DNA of 41,392 bases, from contig JAIBDT010000020.1 of the NCBI GenBank assembly GCA_024686085.1, positions 1 to 41,392 of the forward strand, in the 5' to 3' direction. Each line of letters starts with the position of its first letter. Position 1 is the first letter of the stretch. Below the pieces are notes generated by a model. That model had not been told where the DNA came from, did no database searches, and saw only the letters and a list, made by a program, of their open reading frames with translations. Positions 1-7,463 of this stretch are shown piece by piece. The stretch is from Loktanella sp. (GTDB lineage Bacteria > Pseudomonadota > Alphaproteobacteria > Rhodobacterales > Rhodobacteraceae). The position numbers were made by a program, and so were the translations under genes.

Positions 1-213
1 CAGATAGCTTTGTCAAAGGTGATGATGCGGATCAAGGGACGCTCGTCTTATAAGATACAGCGCGAGTTTCCCGAGTTGCGCAAACGGTACTGGGGCCAGC
101 GTTTTTGGGCTCGCGGATTTTTCTCAACAACCAGCGGAAAGGTCACTGACGCTGTCATACTTCAGTATCTTGAATTACATTCAAAAAGGGAACCTACCGG
201 CGTCAGCCGGTAG
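1..213 (+). CDS. IS200/IS605-type transposase TnpA, C-terminal part only
   Basis: The reading frame is open from the window edge to a TAG at 211-213, so the gene starts outside the window and only about 70 residues are visible. The segment MMRIKGRSSYKI followed by PELRKRYWGQRFWARGFF and TSGKVTD is typical of the C-terminal half of the Y1 tyrosine transposases of IS200/IS605 elements. These enzymes move single-stranded DNA by a single catalytic tyrosine. The HUH motif would lie upstream of the window. The stop codon sits inside a perfect hairpin (194-213), as expected at the right end of such an element. Whether the element is intact cannot be judged here. Confidence 0.85.
   Translation, partial: QIALSKVMMRIKGRSSYKIQREFPELRKRYWGQRFWARGFFSTTSGKVTDAVILQYLELHSKREPTGVSR
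194..213 (+). repeat. Perfect hairpin at the right end of the IS200/IS605 element
   Basis: CTACCGGC at 194-201 and GCCGGTAG at 206-213 form a perfect 8-bp stem around the loop GTCA. Subterminal palindromes of this kind are the recognition structures for Y1 transposases. The right arm contains the transposase stop codon. Confidence 0.75.
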
Positions 214-563
214 TCGTTCAGTTTGGTGACACTGCGGTTTTGACGTTTGGTAGAACCCATGCCGTTATTAATGTTCCAGTCTATATCTTAGGGTTGGGCG
301 GAAATCGGGTAAACGAGGTTACGTTCAGCGGCTAGTGGATCGAGAACGCTGGCCCAAGCGAGCGGACTGGTGTACGAGGCCGTGCGCCCGACAACTAGAG
401 ACTGTTAGAAATCGATTTTCATAACCAGACTGACACAAGAAGCTTTGTTGGTCGATTGGGGCGTCGCGACGGTGACTTCATCAATGAATTTTTGACCGAA
501 AACTAAACCTTGTTTGGGCTCGACCCAAAGTGGTGACAAAGACCCTTTTGAAGGAAATAATAG
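214..563. other. Intergenic region without a convincing gene
   Basis: This 350-bp stretch probably includes the last bases of the IS200-type element and the upstream region of the secreted protein gene. On the minus strand a frame is open from about 575 to a TAA at 406-408 and encodes a peptide ending in SLVMKIDF. It has no ATG or GTG start and no ribosome binding site, so it may be a remnant and is not called as a gene. A ribosome binding site AAGGA at 551-555 belongs to the gene at 564. Confidence 0.5.
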
Positions 564-896
564 ATGCGGAATTTTCTATTCGTTCACACTGCTATTGCAG
601 CCTTGATCATTTCCTCGGCAGCGGCGGCCCAAGACAAATTGATGGTGACAGGTGCGATCCAGCAGTTTGAATGCGGCGACAATTGTTACCTGACGATAAT
701 GACCGATTACGGCGAAGAAACCGGACTGTGCAACGCGCCGATGTGTGACCTTTGGTTTTTGGAGGGCGAGATGCCCGCGAGCCTGATCGGCCGGGCGGTT
801 GTCGTTGAGGTCGGGGTCGGTATGAGGTTTGACAATGCGGGATCCCCAATGGGACTGCTCATCGCGTTTGATGAAATCGAGTTTCTCAACAATTAA
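564..896 (+). CDS. Small secreted (periplasmic) protein of unknown function
   Basis: The 110-residue product begins with a short N-region, a hydrophobic stretch (about residues 4-20) and an alanine-rich cleavage region ending AAAA-Q, a clear Sec signal peptide. The mature part of about 88 residues has four cysteines, as C-x3-C near residues 37-41 and C-x4-C near residues 56-61. Two disulfides in the periplasm are therefore possible. No family is recognised. The ATG at 564 follows AAGGA with 8-bp spacing, which fixes the start. The gene stands alone between an IS relic and the Lrp-type regulator, and nothing in its context gives a function. Confidence 0.7.
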   Translation: MRNFLFVHTAIAALIISSAAAAQDKLMVTGAIQQFECGDNCYLTIMTDYGEETGLCNAPMCDLWFLEGEMPASLIGRAVVVEVGVGMRFDNAGSPMGLLIAFDEIEFLNN

Positions 897-1139
897 TCTA
901 GCAAAGGATTACTACTGTGACACCCTAAGGCGGGAACGTCTCAGCGCAGGAAACCGTGCGTTTGACCATAGCCGGAAGCGACCGAGGTCACAGTTATTTG
1001 GTATTGCCGACGTGATTAGAGTTCGATCCGTCGGAAAAACTAATGCAAATTTTGCTTTTTGCCCCAAACTATGTGGGTAGAGGTATCTTTGAGATAGCTT
1101 GTGCAATGTGCAATTCGCATAAATGAAAGAATCACTCGC

Positions 1140-1631
1140 GTGAAAAAGTTAGGTCTTGATAACACGGACATTCGCATCCTCAGCGCGGTCCAACAGCATG
1201 GGCACCTGAGTAAGACGCGACTGGCCGAGCTTGTGAATCTATCTTCGACGCCGTGCTGGGCGCGTCTGGATCGGCTGAAAGCGGCGGGGTTCATCCGTGG
1301 CTTTCACGCGGAATTGGCATTGGAACGGATCGTTGATTTTACGCAAGTTGTGGTGACTGTTTCACTCAGCTCGCACCGAAAGTCAGAATTTGATCGCTTT
1401 GAAGATTACATCCGAAAGTTGGACGAGGTGACCGATTGCATAGCGACGGGTGGCGGAATGGACTACGTGATGAAGACCGTGACGCCAAGCCTCGCGGCCT
1501 TCCAAGTTCTTATGGACGAGATGTTGTCGGCTGAACTTTCGATCGAACGCTACATGACCTACATCGCCACAAGGCAGGTCAAAACCAGCCAACCCAATCT
1601 GACAAAACTGATTGCTAAATCCGAGAAATAG
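1140..1631 (+). CDS. Lrp/AsnC family transcriptional regulator
   Basis: The 163-residue protein has an N-terminal AsnC-type winged helix-turn-helix (LDNTDIRILSAVQ, then LAELVNLSSTPCWARLDRLK, residues about 5-55). A C-terminal RAM/AsnC ligand-binding domain follows (about 60-145), with the glycine-rich TGGGMDYVMK segment. Such proteins form octamers and respond to amino acids or related small molecules. I chose GTG 1140 because it starts the family's usual N-terminus (VKKLGLDNTD). A longer form from GTG 1101 is possible. The gene lies 161 bp upstream of, and on the same strand as, the DmdA-like cluster, so it is the obvious candidate regulator of that cluster. This is inference from position. 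Confidence 0.88.
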   Translation: MKKLGLDNTDIRILSAVQQHGHLSKTRLAELVNLSSTPCWARLDRLKAAGFIRGFHAELALERIVDFTQVVVTVSLSSHRKSEFDRFEDYIRKLDEVTDCIATGGGMDYVMKTVTPSLAAFQVLMDEMLSAELSIERYMTYIATRQVKTSQPNLTKLIAKSEK

Positions 1632-1670
1632 CCCGCAAAGACTGAACAGGCTGATCACTGCTTTATAATC

Positions 1671-1706
1671 GGTCTGATCAGTCTAATCATTATGCAAAAT
1701 CAGACC
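1671..1706. promoter_or_regulatory. Inverted repeat upstream of the DmdA-like gene
   Basis: GGTCTGAT at 1671-1678 is repeated in inverse as ATCAGACC at 1699-1706, with arm centres 28 bp apart. The left arm overlaps a small palindrome CTGATCAG (1674-1681). The element lies between the Lrp-type regulator and the DmdA-like gene and could be a regulator site or a folded RNA. There is no T-run that would make it a terminator. Confidence 0.35.
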
Positions 1707-1758
1707 CCAGCTTTCGCTGATTTCAAACTAAATTATCTGCAGGTTATATCACTTCACT

Positions 1759-1771
1759 GGCCTGTCAGGCC
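1759..1771. promoter_or_regulatory. 13-bp palindrome just upstream of the DmdA-like start
   Basis: GGCCTG-T-CAGGCC is a perfect inverted repeat with a single central base, 21 bp upstream of the ATG at 1793 and next to the ribosome binding site AAGAGG (1778-1783). A position this close to the start suits an operator or a small RNA fold. No protein can be assigned to it. Confidence 0.3.
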
Positions 1772-1792
1772 ACCTGCAAGAGGCGCGAAAAC

Positions 1793-2935
1793 ATGACACA
1801 AACAGACGACTTTGGCTTTGGTACACAGATCCGTAAATCTCCCTATTTCGACGCAACTGTTCGTTGGGGCGCAAAGGGTTTTTCTGTTTATAATCACATG
1901 TATATCCCGCGTGACTTTGGTAATCCCGAACAGAACTTCTGGAACCTCGTTAACGAGGCTATCCTGTGTGATGTGGCCGTTGAGCGCCAAGTCGAAATCA
2001 CAGGACCAGATGCTGCAAAATTCGTGCAGACGCTGACCTGCCGTGATCTGTCAAAGATGTCCGTGGGACAGTGCAAATACATCCTGATCACCAACGCAGA
2101 TGGCGGCATTCTGAACGATCCGATCTTGCTGCGTTTGGCTGAAAATCATTTCTGGATCTCGCTGGCAGACAGCGACATCTTGCTGTGGGCGCAGGGCGTG
2201 GCCGTGCATGCGGGTATGGATGTGCAGATTGGCGAGCCTGACGTATCTCCGCTACAGCTTCAGGGGCCAAATTCTGGCCTGATCATGCAAGAGTTGTTTG
2301 GCGAAAGCATCATGGATCTGAAATACTATTGGCTGCGCGAAGTCGAGCTGGATGGCATTCCGCTGATCGTGTCGCGCACAGGCTGGTCCAGCGAGTTGGG
2401 CTACGAGCTTTATCTGCGGGACGGTTCAAAAGGCGATGTGCTTTGGGAGCGGATCATGGCGGCAGGCATGGAGCACGGCCTTAAGCCGGGTCACACGTCC
2501 TCGATCCGCCGCATCGAAGGCGGCATGTTGTCCTATCACGCCGATGCCGACAACCAAACAAACCCCTTTGAGCTGGGCTTTGATCGCCTGATGAACCTCG
2601 ACATGGAGGCGGATTTTATTGGCAAGGCCGCACTGCGCCGCATCAAGGAAGAGGGCGTCAAGCGCAAGCAGGTTGGTCTTGTGATCGATTGCGATCCGCT
2701 GACAGGTCCGAACACGACGTTCTGGACAATCAACCAAGGTGGCGTAGAAATCGGCAAGGTTACATCTGCGGTCTACTCACCGCGCCTTGAAAAGAACATC
2801 GCGCTGGCGATGGTGACAGCCGATGCAGCGGTGATCGGGGCAGAAGTTGAAGTCGTGACAAAGTCCGGCCCGACAAAAGCGACTGTCGTTGAGCGTCCGT
2901 TCTACGATCCGAAAAAGCAGATCGCAGCGGCGTAA
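1793..2935 (+). CDS. DmdA-like GcvT/aminomethyltransferase family protein
   Basis: The 380-residue protein has the GcvT folate-binding fold followed by a C-terminal barrel domain (about 290-370). Its N-terminus (RKSPYFDAT, KGFSVYNHMYIPRDF) and the segments VAVERQVEITGPDA, VGQCKYILI and NDPILLRLAENHFWISLADSD resemble DMSP demethylase DmdA more than the glycine cleavage T protein. The motif SRTGWSSELGYELY corresponds to the DmdA/GcvT substrate loop. DmdA moves a methyl group from dimethylsulfoniopropionate to tetrahydrofolate, and this protein probably also demethylates a small methylated compound. It differs from canonical roseobacter DmdA as I remember it, so it may be a paralogue with another substrate. 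It heads a cluster with OsmC, crotonase and acyl-CoA synthetase genes. Confidence 0.75.
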   Translation: MTQTDDFGFGTQIRKSPYFDATVRWGAKGFSVYNHMYIPRDFGNPEQNFWNLVNEAILCDVAVERQVEITGPDAAKFVQTLTCRDLSKMSVGQCKYILITNADGGILNDPILLRLAENHFWISLADSDILLWAQGVAVHAGMDVQIGEPDVSPLQLQGPNSGLIMQELFGESIMDLKYYWLREVELDGIPLIVSRTGWSSELGYELYLRDGSKGDVLWERIMAAGMEHGLKPGHTSSIRRIEGGMLSYHADADNQTNPFELGFDRLMNLDMEADFIGKAALRRIKEEGVKRKQVGLVIDCDPLTGPNTTFWTINQGGVEIGKVTSAVYSPRLEKNIALAMVTADAAVIGAEVEVVTKSGPTKATVVERPFYDPKKQIAAA

Positions 2936-2951
2936 CGCACCTGTAGCTCAA

Positions 2952-2985
2952 GCAGTGCGCGCATGTCTTAGTTTGCGCGCGCTGC
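2952..2985 (+). promoter_or_regulatory. Strong intercistronic stem-loop
   Basis: GCAGTGCGCGCA (2952-2963) pairs with TGCGCGCGCTGC (2974-2985). All 12 positions pair, one of them as a G-U wobble, around a 10-nt loop. It starts 16 bp after the stop of the DmdA-like gene and has no T-run. It is more likely an mRNA processing or stability element, or a weak attenuator, than an intrinsic terminator. Confidence 0.45.
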
Positions 2986-3017
2986 AAAACCGCCACCATT
3001 AATGCGAGACTTGCACC

Positions 3018-3467
3018 ATGTCCGATCTTTCCATCGAGCTGCATTGGCAGCGCGCCGAGCCCATGTTTGCGACGGGTAAATATTCAAACGCACATACGGT
3101 ACAGATGAACCAAAACTACGACATTACCGTCGACTCCGCCCCCGATTGGGGCGGCGATCCTGCCAATACAAACCCCGAGCAGGCGCTGGCCTCTGCACTT
3201 TCAAGCTGCCACATGATGACGTTTCTTGCCTTGGCCGCAAAAGCAGGCTGGCCCGTGGCAAGCTATCACGACTATGCCGAGGCGCATCTTGGCAAGAACC
3301 CCAAGGGGCAAATGTCGGTGACGCAGATTGATCTGCATCCTGTGGTGCGGTTCGACACAGGGTTTTCCGTAACCGACGCGCAAATGGCCGAGATGCAGGA
3401 TCGCGCACATCGGTATTGCTTTATTGCCAACACGCTTGCGGATAGTGTTGAAATCAACATCCGCTAA
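3018..3467 (+). CDS. OsmC family protein (thiol-dependent peroxidase)
   Basis: The 149-residue protein has the OsmC/Ohr fold signature. The first catalytic cysteine is Cys64 in SSCHMMTFL, and the second is Cys134 in RAHRYCFIANTL. NPEQALASALSSC is the helix that carries the peroxidatic cysteine. Family members reduce organic hydroperoxides in the cytoplasm with thiol or lipoyl reductants. Between a demethylase-like gene and acyl-CoA genes it may protect the pathway from peroxides, or act on a thiol or thioester intermediate. The latter is inference. The start ATG 3018 has only a weak upstream purine stretch. Confidence 0.85.
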   Translation: MSDLSIELHWQRAEPMFATGKYSNAHTVQMNQNYDITVDSAPDWGGDPANTNPEQALASALSSCHMMTFLALAAKAGWPVASYHDYAEAHLGKNPKGQMSVTQIDLHPVVRFDTGFSVTDAQMAEMQDRAHRYCFIANTLADSVEINIR

Positions 3468-3489
3468 GTATCGCCAAAGGAGCAGCCCC

Positions 3490-4290
3490 ATGACGTCGAG
3501 TGATATTCTCTTAAGTGACCTGACCGAAGAGGGCATTCTGCGCCTCACGCTCAATGATGTGAAGCGACGCAATGCGCTGTCCGAGGCGATGCTCGGCGCA
3601 CTTGGTGCATCCTTTGACGCGGCGGGCAAGGATCCTGCCGTGCGTGTGATCATCTTGGCTGCGAATGGCCCTGCGTTTTGCGCGGGCCACGATCTGAAAG
3701 AGATGACAGCAGGTCGCGCCAATGCAGACGGCGGTAAGACGTATTTTGCCTCCGTGATGTCCATGTGTTCTGGCGTCATGCAGGGCATCGTCAATTGCCC
3801 CAAGCCAGTGATCGCCGAAGTCACAGGCATCGCCACGGCAGCGGGCTGCCAATTGGTCGCAAGCTGCGATCTGGCGATTGCGGCCGAGACCGCACAGTTC
3901 AGCACGCCCGGGGTTCACATCGGGCTTTTCTGTTCGACACCCATGGTTGCCCTGTCGCGTAACGTGTCCAACAAACATGCGATGGAAATGCTGTTAACGG
4001 GCGATATGACCTCCGCCACGCGCGCCGCCGAGATCGGGCTGGTCAACCGCGTTGCATCCGAGGCCACGCTGCAAGACGCCACCACGGAAATGGCCCGCAA
4101 GATTGCATCGAAATCAAGCATGACGCTCGCCACTGGCAAACGCGCATTTTATGCGCAGCGCGAGATGACCCTGACTGAAGCTTACGACTATGCCTCTGGG
4201 GTGATGGTCGACAACATGCTGGCCCATGATGCCGAAGAGGGCATTGGTGCGTTCATCGAAAAGCGTGCTGCCAAGTGGAAGGACGTCTAA
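3490..4290 (+). CDS. Crotonase-fold protein, ECHDC3-like enoyl-CoA hydratase family
   Basis: This 266-residue protein belongs to the enoyl-CoA hydratase/isomerase family, with the CoA-binding and oxyanion segments RRNALSEAML, GPAFCAGHDLKEM and GIATAAGCQLVASCDLAIA. The ATG at 3490 has AAAGGA at 3476-3481. The two glutamates that catalyse hydration in classical crotonases (GCEL and PE) are replaced by Gln (GCQL) and Gly (TPGV), as in the ECHDC3 subgroup. Simple water addition is therefore unlikely, and the reaction is unknown. The swap argues against it being a DmdD methylthioacryloyl-CoA hydratase despite its DmdA-like neighbour. The gene ends one base before the acyl-CoA synthetase start. Confidence 0.85.
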   Translation: MTSSDILLSDLTEEGILRLTLNDVKRRNALSEAMLGALGASFDAAGKDPAVRVIILAANGPAFCAGHDLKEMTAGRANADGGKTYFASVMSMCSGVMQGIVNCPKPVIAEVTGIATAAGCQLVASCDLAIAAETAQFSTPGVHIGLFCSTPMVALSRNVSNKHAMEMLLTGDMTSATRAAEIGLVNRVASEATLQDATTEMARKIASKSSMTLATGKRAFYAQREMTLTEAYDYASGVMVDNMLAHDAEEGIGAFIEKRAAKWKDV

Positions 4291-4291
4291 C

Positions 4292-5917
4292 ATGAACCCC
4301 TACAACACCGATCTAGACCGCAACCCAGCAAACCACCAGCCACTGACGCCGCTCACGTTTCTGGAACGCGCAGCATCGGTTTTCCCCGACCATACGGCGA
4401 TTATTCACGGGGCATTGCGCCGCAATTATGCAGATTTCTATGCTCGCTCGCGGCAGCTCGGTTCGGCTTTGACACAGCGCGGGATCACACGAGGCGACAC
4501 CGTCTCGGCGATGCTGCCCAACACGCCTGCCATGCTGGAATGTCATTATGGCGTGCCCATGTGCGGCGGCGTTTTGCATTCGATCAACACGCGGCTTGAT
4601 GCAGCGATCATCGCGTTCCAGCTTGATCACGCGATGTCCAAGATCCTGATCGTCGATGCGGAGTTCATGCCGCTGATGCAGGAGGCATTGGCCTTGGCCA
4701 CGGTCAAGCCGTTGGTGATCCAAGTTGACGACCCCGAATATGGCGGCGCAAGGGCGGTTTTTGACGGGACCGATTACGAGGAATTTCTTGCAGATGGCGA
4801 TCCTGCCTTCGCTTGGCTTATGCCCGAAGACGAATGGGACGCGATTTCGATCAACTACACCTCTGGCACAACGGGCGACCCAAAGGGCGTCGTCTCGCAC
4901 CACCGTGGCGCCTATCTTTTGGCGCAGGGCAATGCGCTGACCACTTCAATGTCCAAACATGCGGTCTACCTCTGGACCTTGCCGATGTTTCACTGCAACG
5001 GCTGGTGTTTTCCTTGGACCCTTTCCGCGATCATCGGCACCCATGTTTGCTTGCGCCAAGTCCGCGCCGCGCCGATCTGGAACGCCTTGGCCGATGAGAA
5101 TGTGACACACCTCTGCGGTGCACCAATTGTCATGTCATTGATGATTTCTGCACCCGCCGATCAGCAGCGCACGCTTGATCATACCGTACAATTCTTCACC
5201 GCTGCCGCCCCGCCACCAGAAAAGCTATTGGCGGACATGAAGACGGCTGGCTTTGATGTGACACATCTTTACGGGCTGACCGAAACTTACGGCCCTGCGG
5301 TTGTGAACGACTGGCATGCAGACTGGTCGTCCCTGCCGCTTCCAGAACAAGCTCGCCTGAAATCACGCCAAGGTGTGCGTTATCTGCCTCTTGAAGGGCT
5401 TGATGTGCTTGACCCCGAAACGATGCAGCCCGTTGCGCGTGACGGTGCGACAATGGGCGAGGTCATGTTCCGCGGCAACGTCGTGATGAAGGGCTATTTC
5501 CGCAATCCCACAGCCACGCAAAAAGCGTTTGAGGGCGGCTGGTTCCATTCTGGTGATCTGGGCGTGATCCATCCCGACGGCTATATCCAGCTGAAAGACC
5601 GCTCCAAGGACATCATCATTTCAGGCGGTGAGAACATTTCCTCCATCGAAGTGGAAGAGGTGCTCTACAGCTATCCGGGTGTCGAGATTGCGGCGGTTGT
5701 CGCCATGCCACATGACAAATGGGGCGAAACGCCCTGCGCCTTTGTCGAGGCAACAGCAGGCCATGATATCGACACCGACGCGCTGCGCGTGTGGTGCCGT
5801 GAAAGGCTCGCCGCCTACAAGGTTCCGGGTAAGTTTGTGGTCACGACCATTCCCAGAACCTCAACCGGCAAGATCCAGAAATTCGTCCTGCGTGAGAGCG
5901 CGAAAGAACTGAACTGA
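4292..5917 (+). CDS. AMP-dependent acyl-CoA synthetase
   Basis: The 541-residue protein is a full-length member of the ANL superfamily. It has the P-loop YTSGTTGDPKGV near residue 188, LYGLTETYGP near 326, the hinge region HSGDLGVIHPDGYIQLKDRSKDII from about 419, and the C-terminal catalytic lysine in RTSTGKIQK near 527. It activates a carboxylic acid to an acyl-AMP and then to an acyl-CoA. The AVYLWTLPMFHCNGW segment is typical of the short/medium-chain (BZO1-like) branch. It does not look like roseobacter DmdB as I remember that sequence. The start ATG 4292 directly follows the crotonase stop, so the two are translationally linked. The substrate is not predictable from sequence. Confidence 0.9.
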   Translation: MNPYNTDLDRNPANHQPLTPLTFLERAASVFPDHTAIIHGALRRNYADFYARSRQLGSALTQRGITRGDTVSAMLPNTPAMLECHYGVPMCGGVLHSINTRLDAAIIAFQLDHAMSKILIVDAEFMPLMQEALALATVKPLVIQVDDPEYGGARAVFDGTDYEEFLADGDPAFAWLMPEDEWDAISINYTSGTTGDPKGVVSHHRGAYLLAQGNALTTSMSKHAVYLWTLPMFHCNGWCFPWTLSAIIGTHVCLRQVRAAPIWNALADENVTHLCGAPIVMSLMISAPADQQRTLDHTVQFFTAAAPPPEKLLADMKTAGFDVTHLYGLTETYGPAVVNDWHADWSSLPLPEQARLKSRQGVRYLPLEGLDVLDPETMQPVARDGATMGEVMFRGNVVMKGYFRNPTATQKAFEGGWFHSGDLGVIHPDGYIQLKDRSKDIIISGGENISSIEVEEVLYSYPGVEIAAVVAMPHDKWGETPCAFVEATAGHDIDTDALRVWCRERLAAYKVPGKFVVTTIPRTSTGKIQKFVLRESAKELN

Positions 5918-6032
5918 AAATGTGAGTCTTTCTTTGGACGAACATCGCCCGCTCTCGGCATGTGCGACAGCGCTGATCCGTAAACGAGGCGCTATGATAT
6001 GGCTTCGCATTGGTGTCGACTTTTTTCTTTCT

Positions 6033-7463
6033 TTACAGTTGCTCCACTGCGAAAATTGCCTGCTTTAAGTCCCGCTGGAACAGTGCCGTCGCGGCCTTTT
6101 TTGCGCGCGCGTTTGGCAATCGCAGCAAATACGATGGATGCGCGGTTATGAGAACGGGCAGACCCGTCAGGCCGTGTTCAATCGAGCCTTGCCGTGCCGA
6201 AATATTTCGCCCGTTCCCTGTCAGCGAAAGTGCGGCCGTGGCTCCCATCGCGACGATCAGTTTAGGTGAGCCCGCAGCAATTTCTGCATTCAGCCACCAC
6301 CGACATTGTTCAATCTCGGAGGGGTTGGGCCGTTGATGTATGCGTCGTCGGCCTTGGGGTGCGAACTTGAAATGTTTGACCGCATTTGTGACATAGGTCT
6401 GCTTGCGATCCAGCCCTACAACACGCGCCACTTTGTCAAACAGTTGTCCCGCTGGTCCGACAAACGGTTTGCCTGTTAAATCCTCATAGTCACCGGGTTG
6501 CTCTCCCACAATCATAAGCGATGCATCGGTCGGCCCTTCGCCAAGAACAGGTTGCGTTGCCTCTTTATGTAGTGGACAGCGGATGCAGGCAGATATGGCT
6601 GCGGGCAACCCTTCTTGTGGCCCACCCCATTCTGATTGGCAGCTGGCGAGCTGTGCTTGGACGCGTGCCATACGAAGAGGTGGCAAGGTCGGCGCCGCAT
6701 CTGCCATGGCCTGCGCACGCGCTGTCGCGCCCGCAATCATCTCCGGAATAAAAGCAGCCTCTGGCATGTTTTTCCAGTACTTCTTGGGCATCTCTGACTG
6801 CATTGCCTTCACCTTGAGGCGGGCGGGATTAAAGATGTTTTTGAAGTAAGTAATCCAAAGCTGTTCGTTCGCATCTTCGGGCAATTCAGGCTTGGCTTGA
6901 CCTGCCTCAAATCGCAGCCCGCCGCTGTCAAATACTGCACAGACATCAGGCGTGAGAATTCGCCAATCCATATCGCTAAAGCGGCGCACAAAAAAGTCGG
7001 CGGTGGGTTCAACCGTGTGATGGGTCGGCTCGAACCATGCGGCGAAACTGCGGCGGTTGGCACCTGTGGGCGTGATCTCGCGAAATCTGACAAAGGCCTT
7101 CATTTTGTGCTGACAGCGCCGCACGTTTTTCTCCATCAGCCGCAGACGCACAAGGTCAGGGTCCCCGCGGTCCTGCATCAAAGTGGGCTTGTGCCGCAGT
7201 CGCCAAAGAAACTGGTAAAGCCGCGCAAACCGTTCAGGATTATTATGCCAAACCACGGCCTGTGCCATGCTTATAAAACTCTTGGGCACATGCAGTGGAC
7301 TACCTTGCGCGTGTAGGTAGTCTTGCGCAGCAAACAAATCAGGCGCGGCCTGATGATCGTCCCACAAGATTTGATCGGGAGGTACACCTGCCGCCAGATA
7401 CTGGCGGGCTGCATCGCGCCACGCAGCTGCAGTACCGATCTCGGGTAATTGCACCCGATACAT
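6033..7463 (-). CDS. UdgX family uracil-DNA glycosylase with N-terminal DUF4130 domain
   Basis: The 476-residue protein is a fusion. About residues 1-250 are the DUF4130 (TIGR03915-type) domain, and about 290-476 are a UdgX-type uracil-DNA glycosylase. Visible UDG features are ACIRCPLHKEATQPVLGEG (cysteine cluster for the Fe-S site), GEQPGDYEDLTGKPFVGPAG near 319, YVTNAVKHFKF, and GRRRIHQRP with His376. In UdgX the KRRIH-type loop histidine makes a covalent link to the abasic site after uracil excision. The chosen ATG (7463) overlaps the stop of the upstream radical SAM gene as TGATG, so the two are coupled. An upstream in-frame extension inside that gene is unlikely. The pair acts in DNA repair. 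Confidence 0.9.
   Translation of the reverse strand: MYRVQLPEIGTAAAWRDAARQYLAAGVPPDQILWDDHQAAPDLFAAQDYLHAQGSPLHVPKSFISMAQAVVWHNNPERFARLYQFLWRLRHKPTLMQDRGDPDLVRLRLMEKNVRRCQHKMKAFVRFREITPTGANRRSFAAWFEPTHHTVEPTADFFVRRFSDMDWRILTPDVCAVFDSGGLRFEAGQAKPELPEDANEQLWITYFKNIFNPARLKVKAMQSEMPKKYWKNMPEAAFIPEMIAGATARAQAMADAAPTLPPLRMARVQAQLASCQSEWGGPQEGLPAAISACIRCPLHKEATQPVLGEGPTDASLMIVGEQPGDYEDLTGKPFVGPAGQLFDKVARVVGLDRKQTYVTNAVKHFKFAPQGRRRIHQRPNPSEIEQCRWWLNAEIAAGSPKLIVAMGATAALSLTGNGRNISARQGSIEHGLTGLPVLITAHPSYLLRLPNARAKKAATALFQRDLKQAIFAVEQL

Noticed and set aside
3201..3905. Minus-strand open frame over the osmC and crotonase genes
   Set aside because: It is a shadow of two well-supported plus-strand genes, has low-complexity composition and no family match.
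3490..4290. Assignment as DmdD (methylthioacryloyl-CoA hydratase)
   Set aside because: Both catalytic glutamate positions are replaced, so the DmdD reaction is not supported despite the DmdA-like neighbour.
4292..5917. Assignment as DmdB
   Set aside because: The N-terminal and core segments fit a BZO1-like acyl-CoA synthetase, not the DmdB sequence as I remember it.
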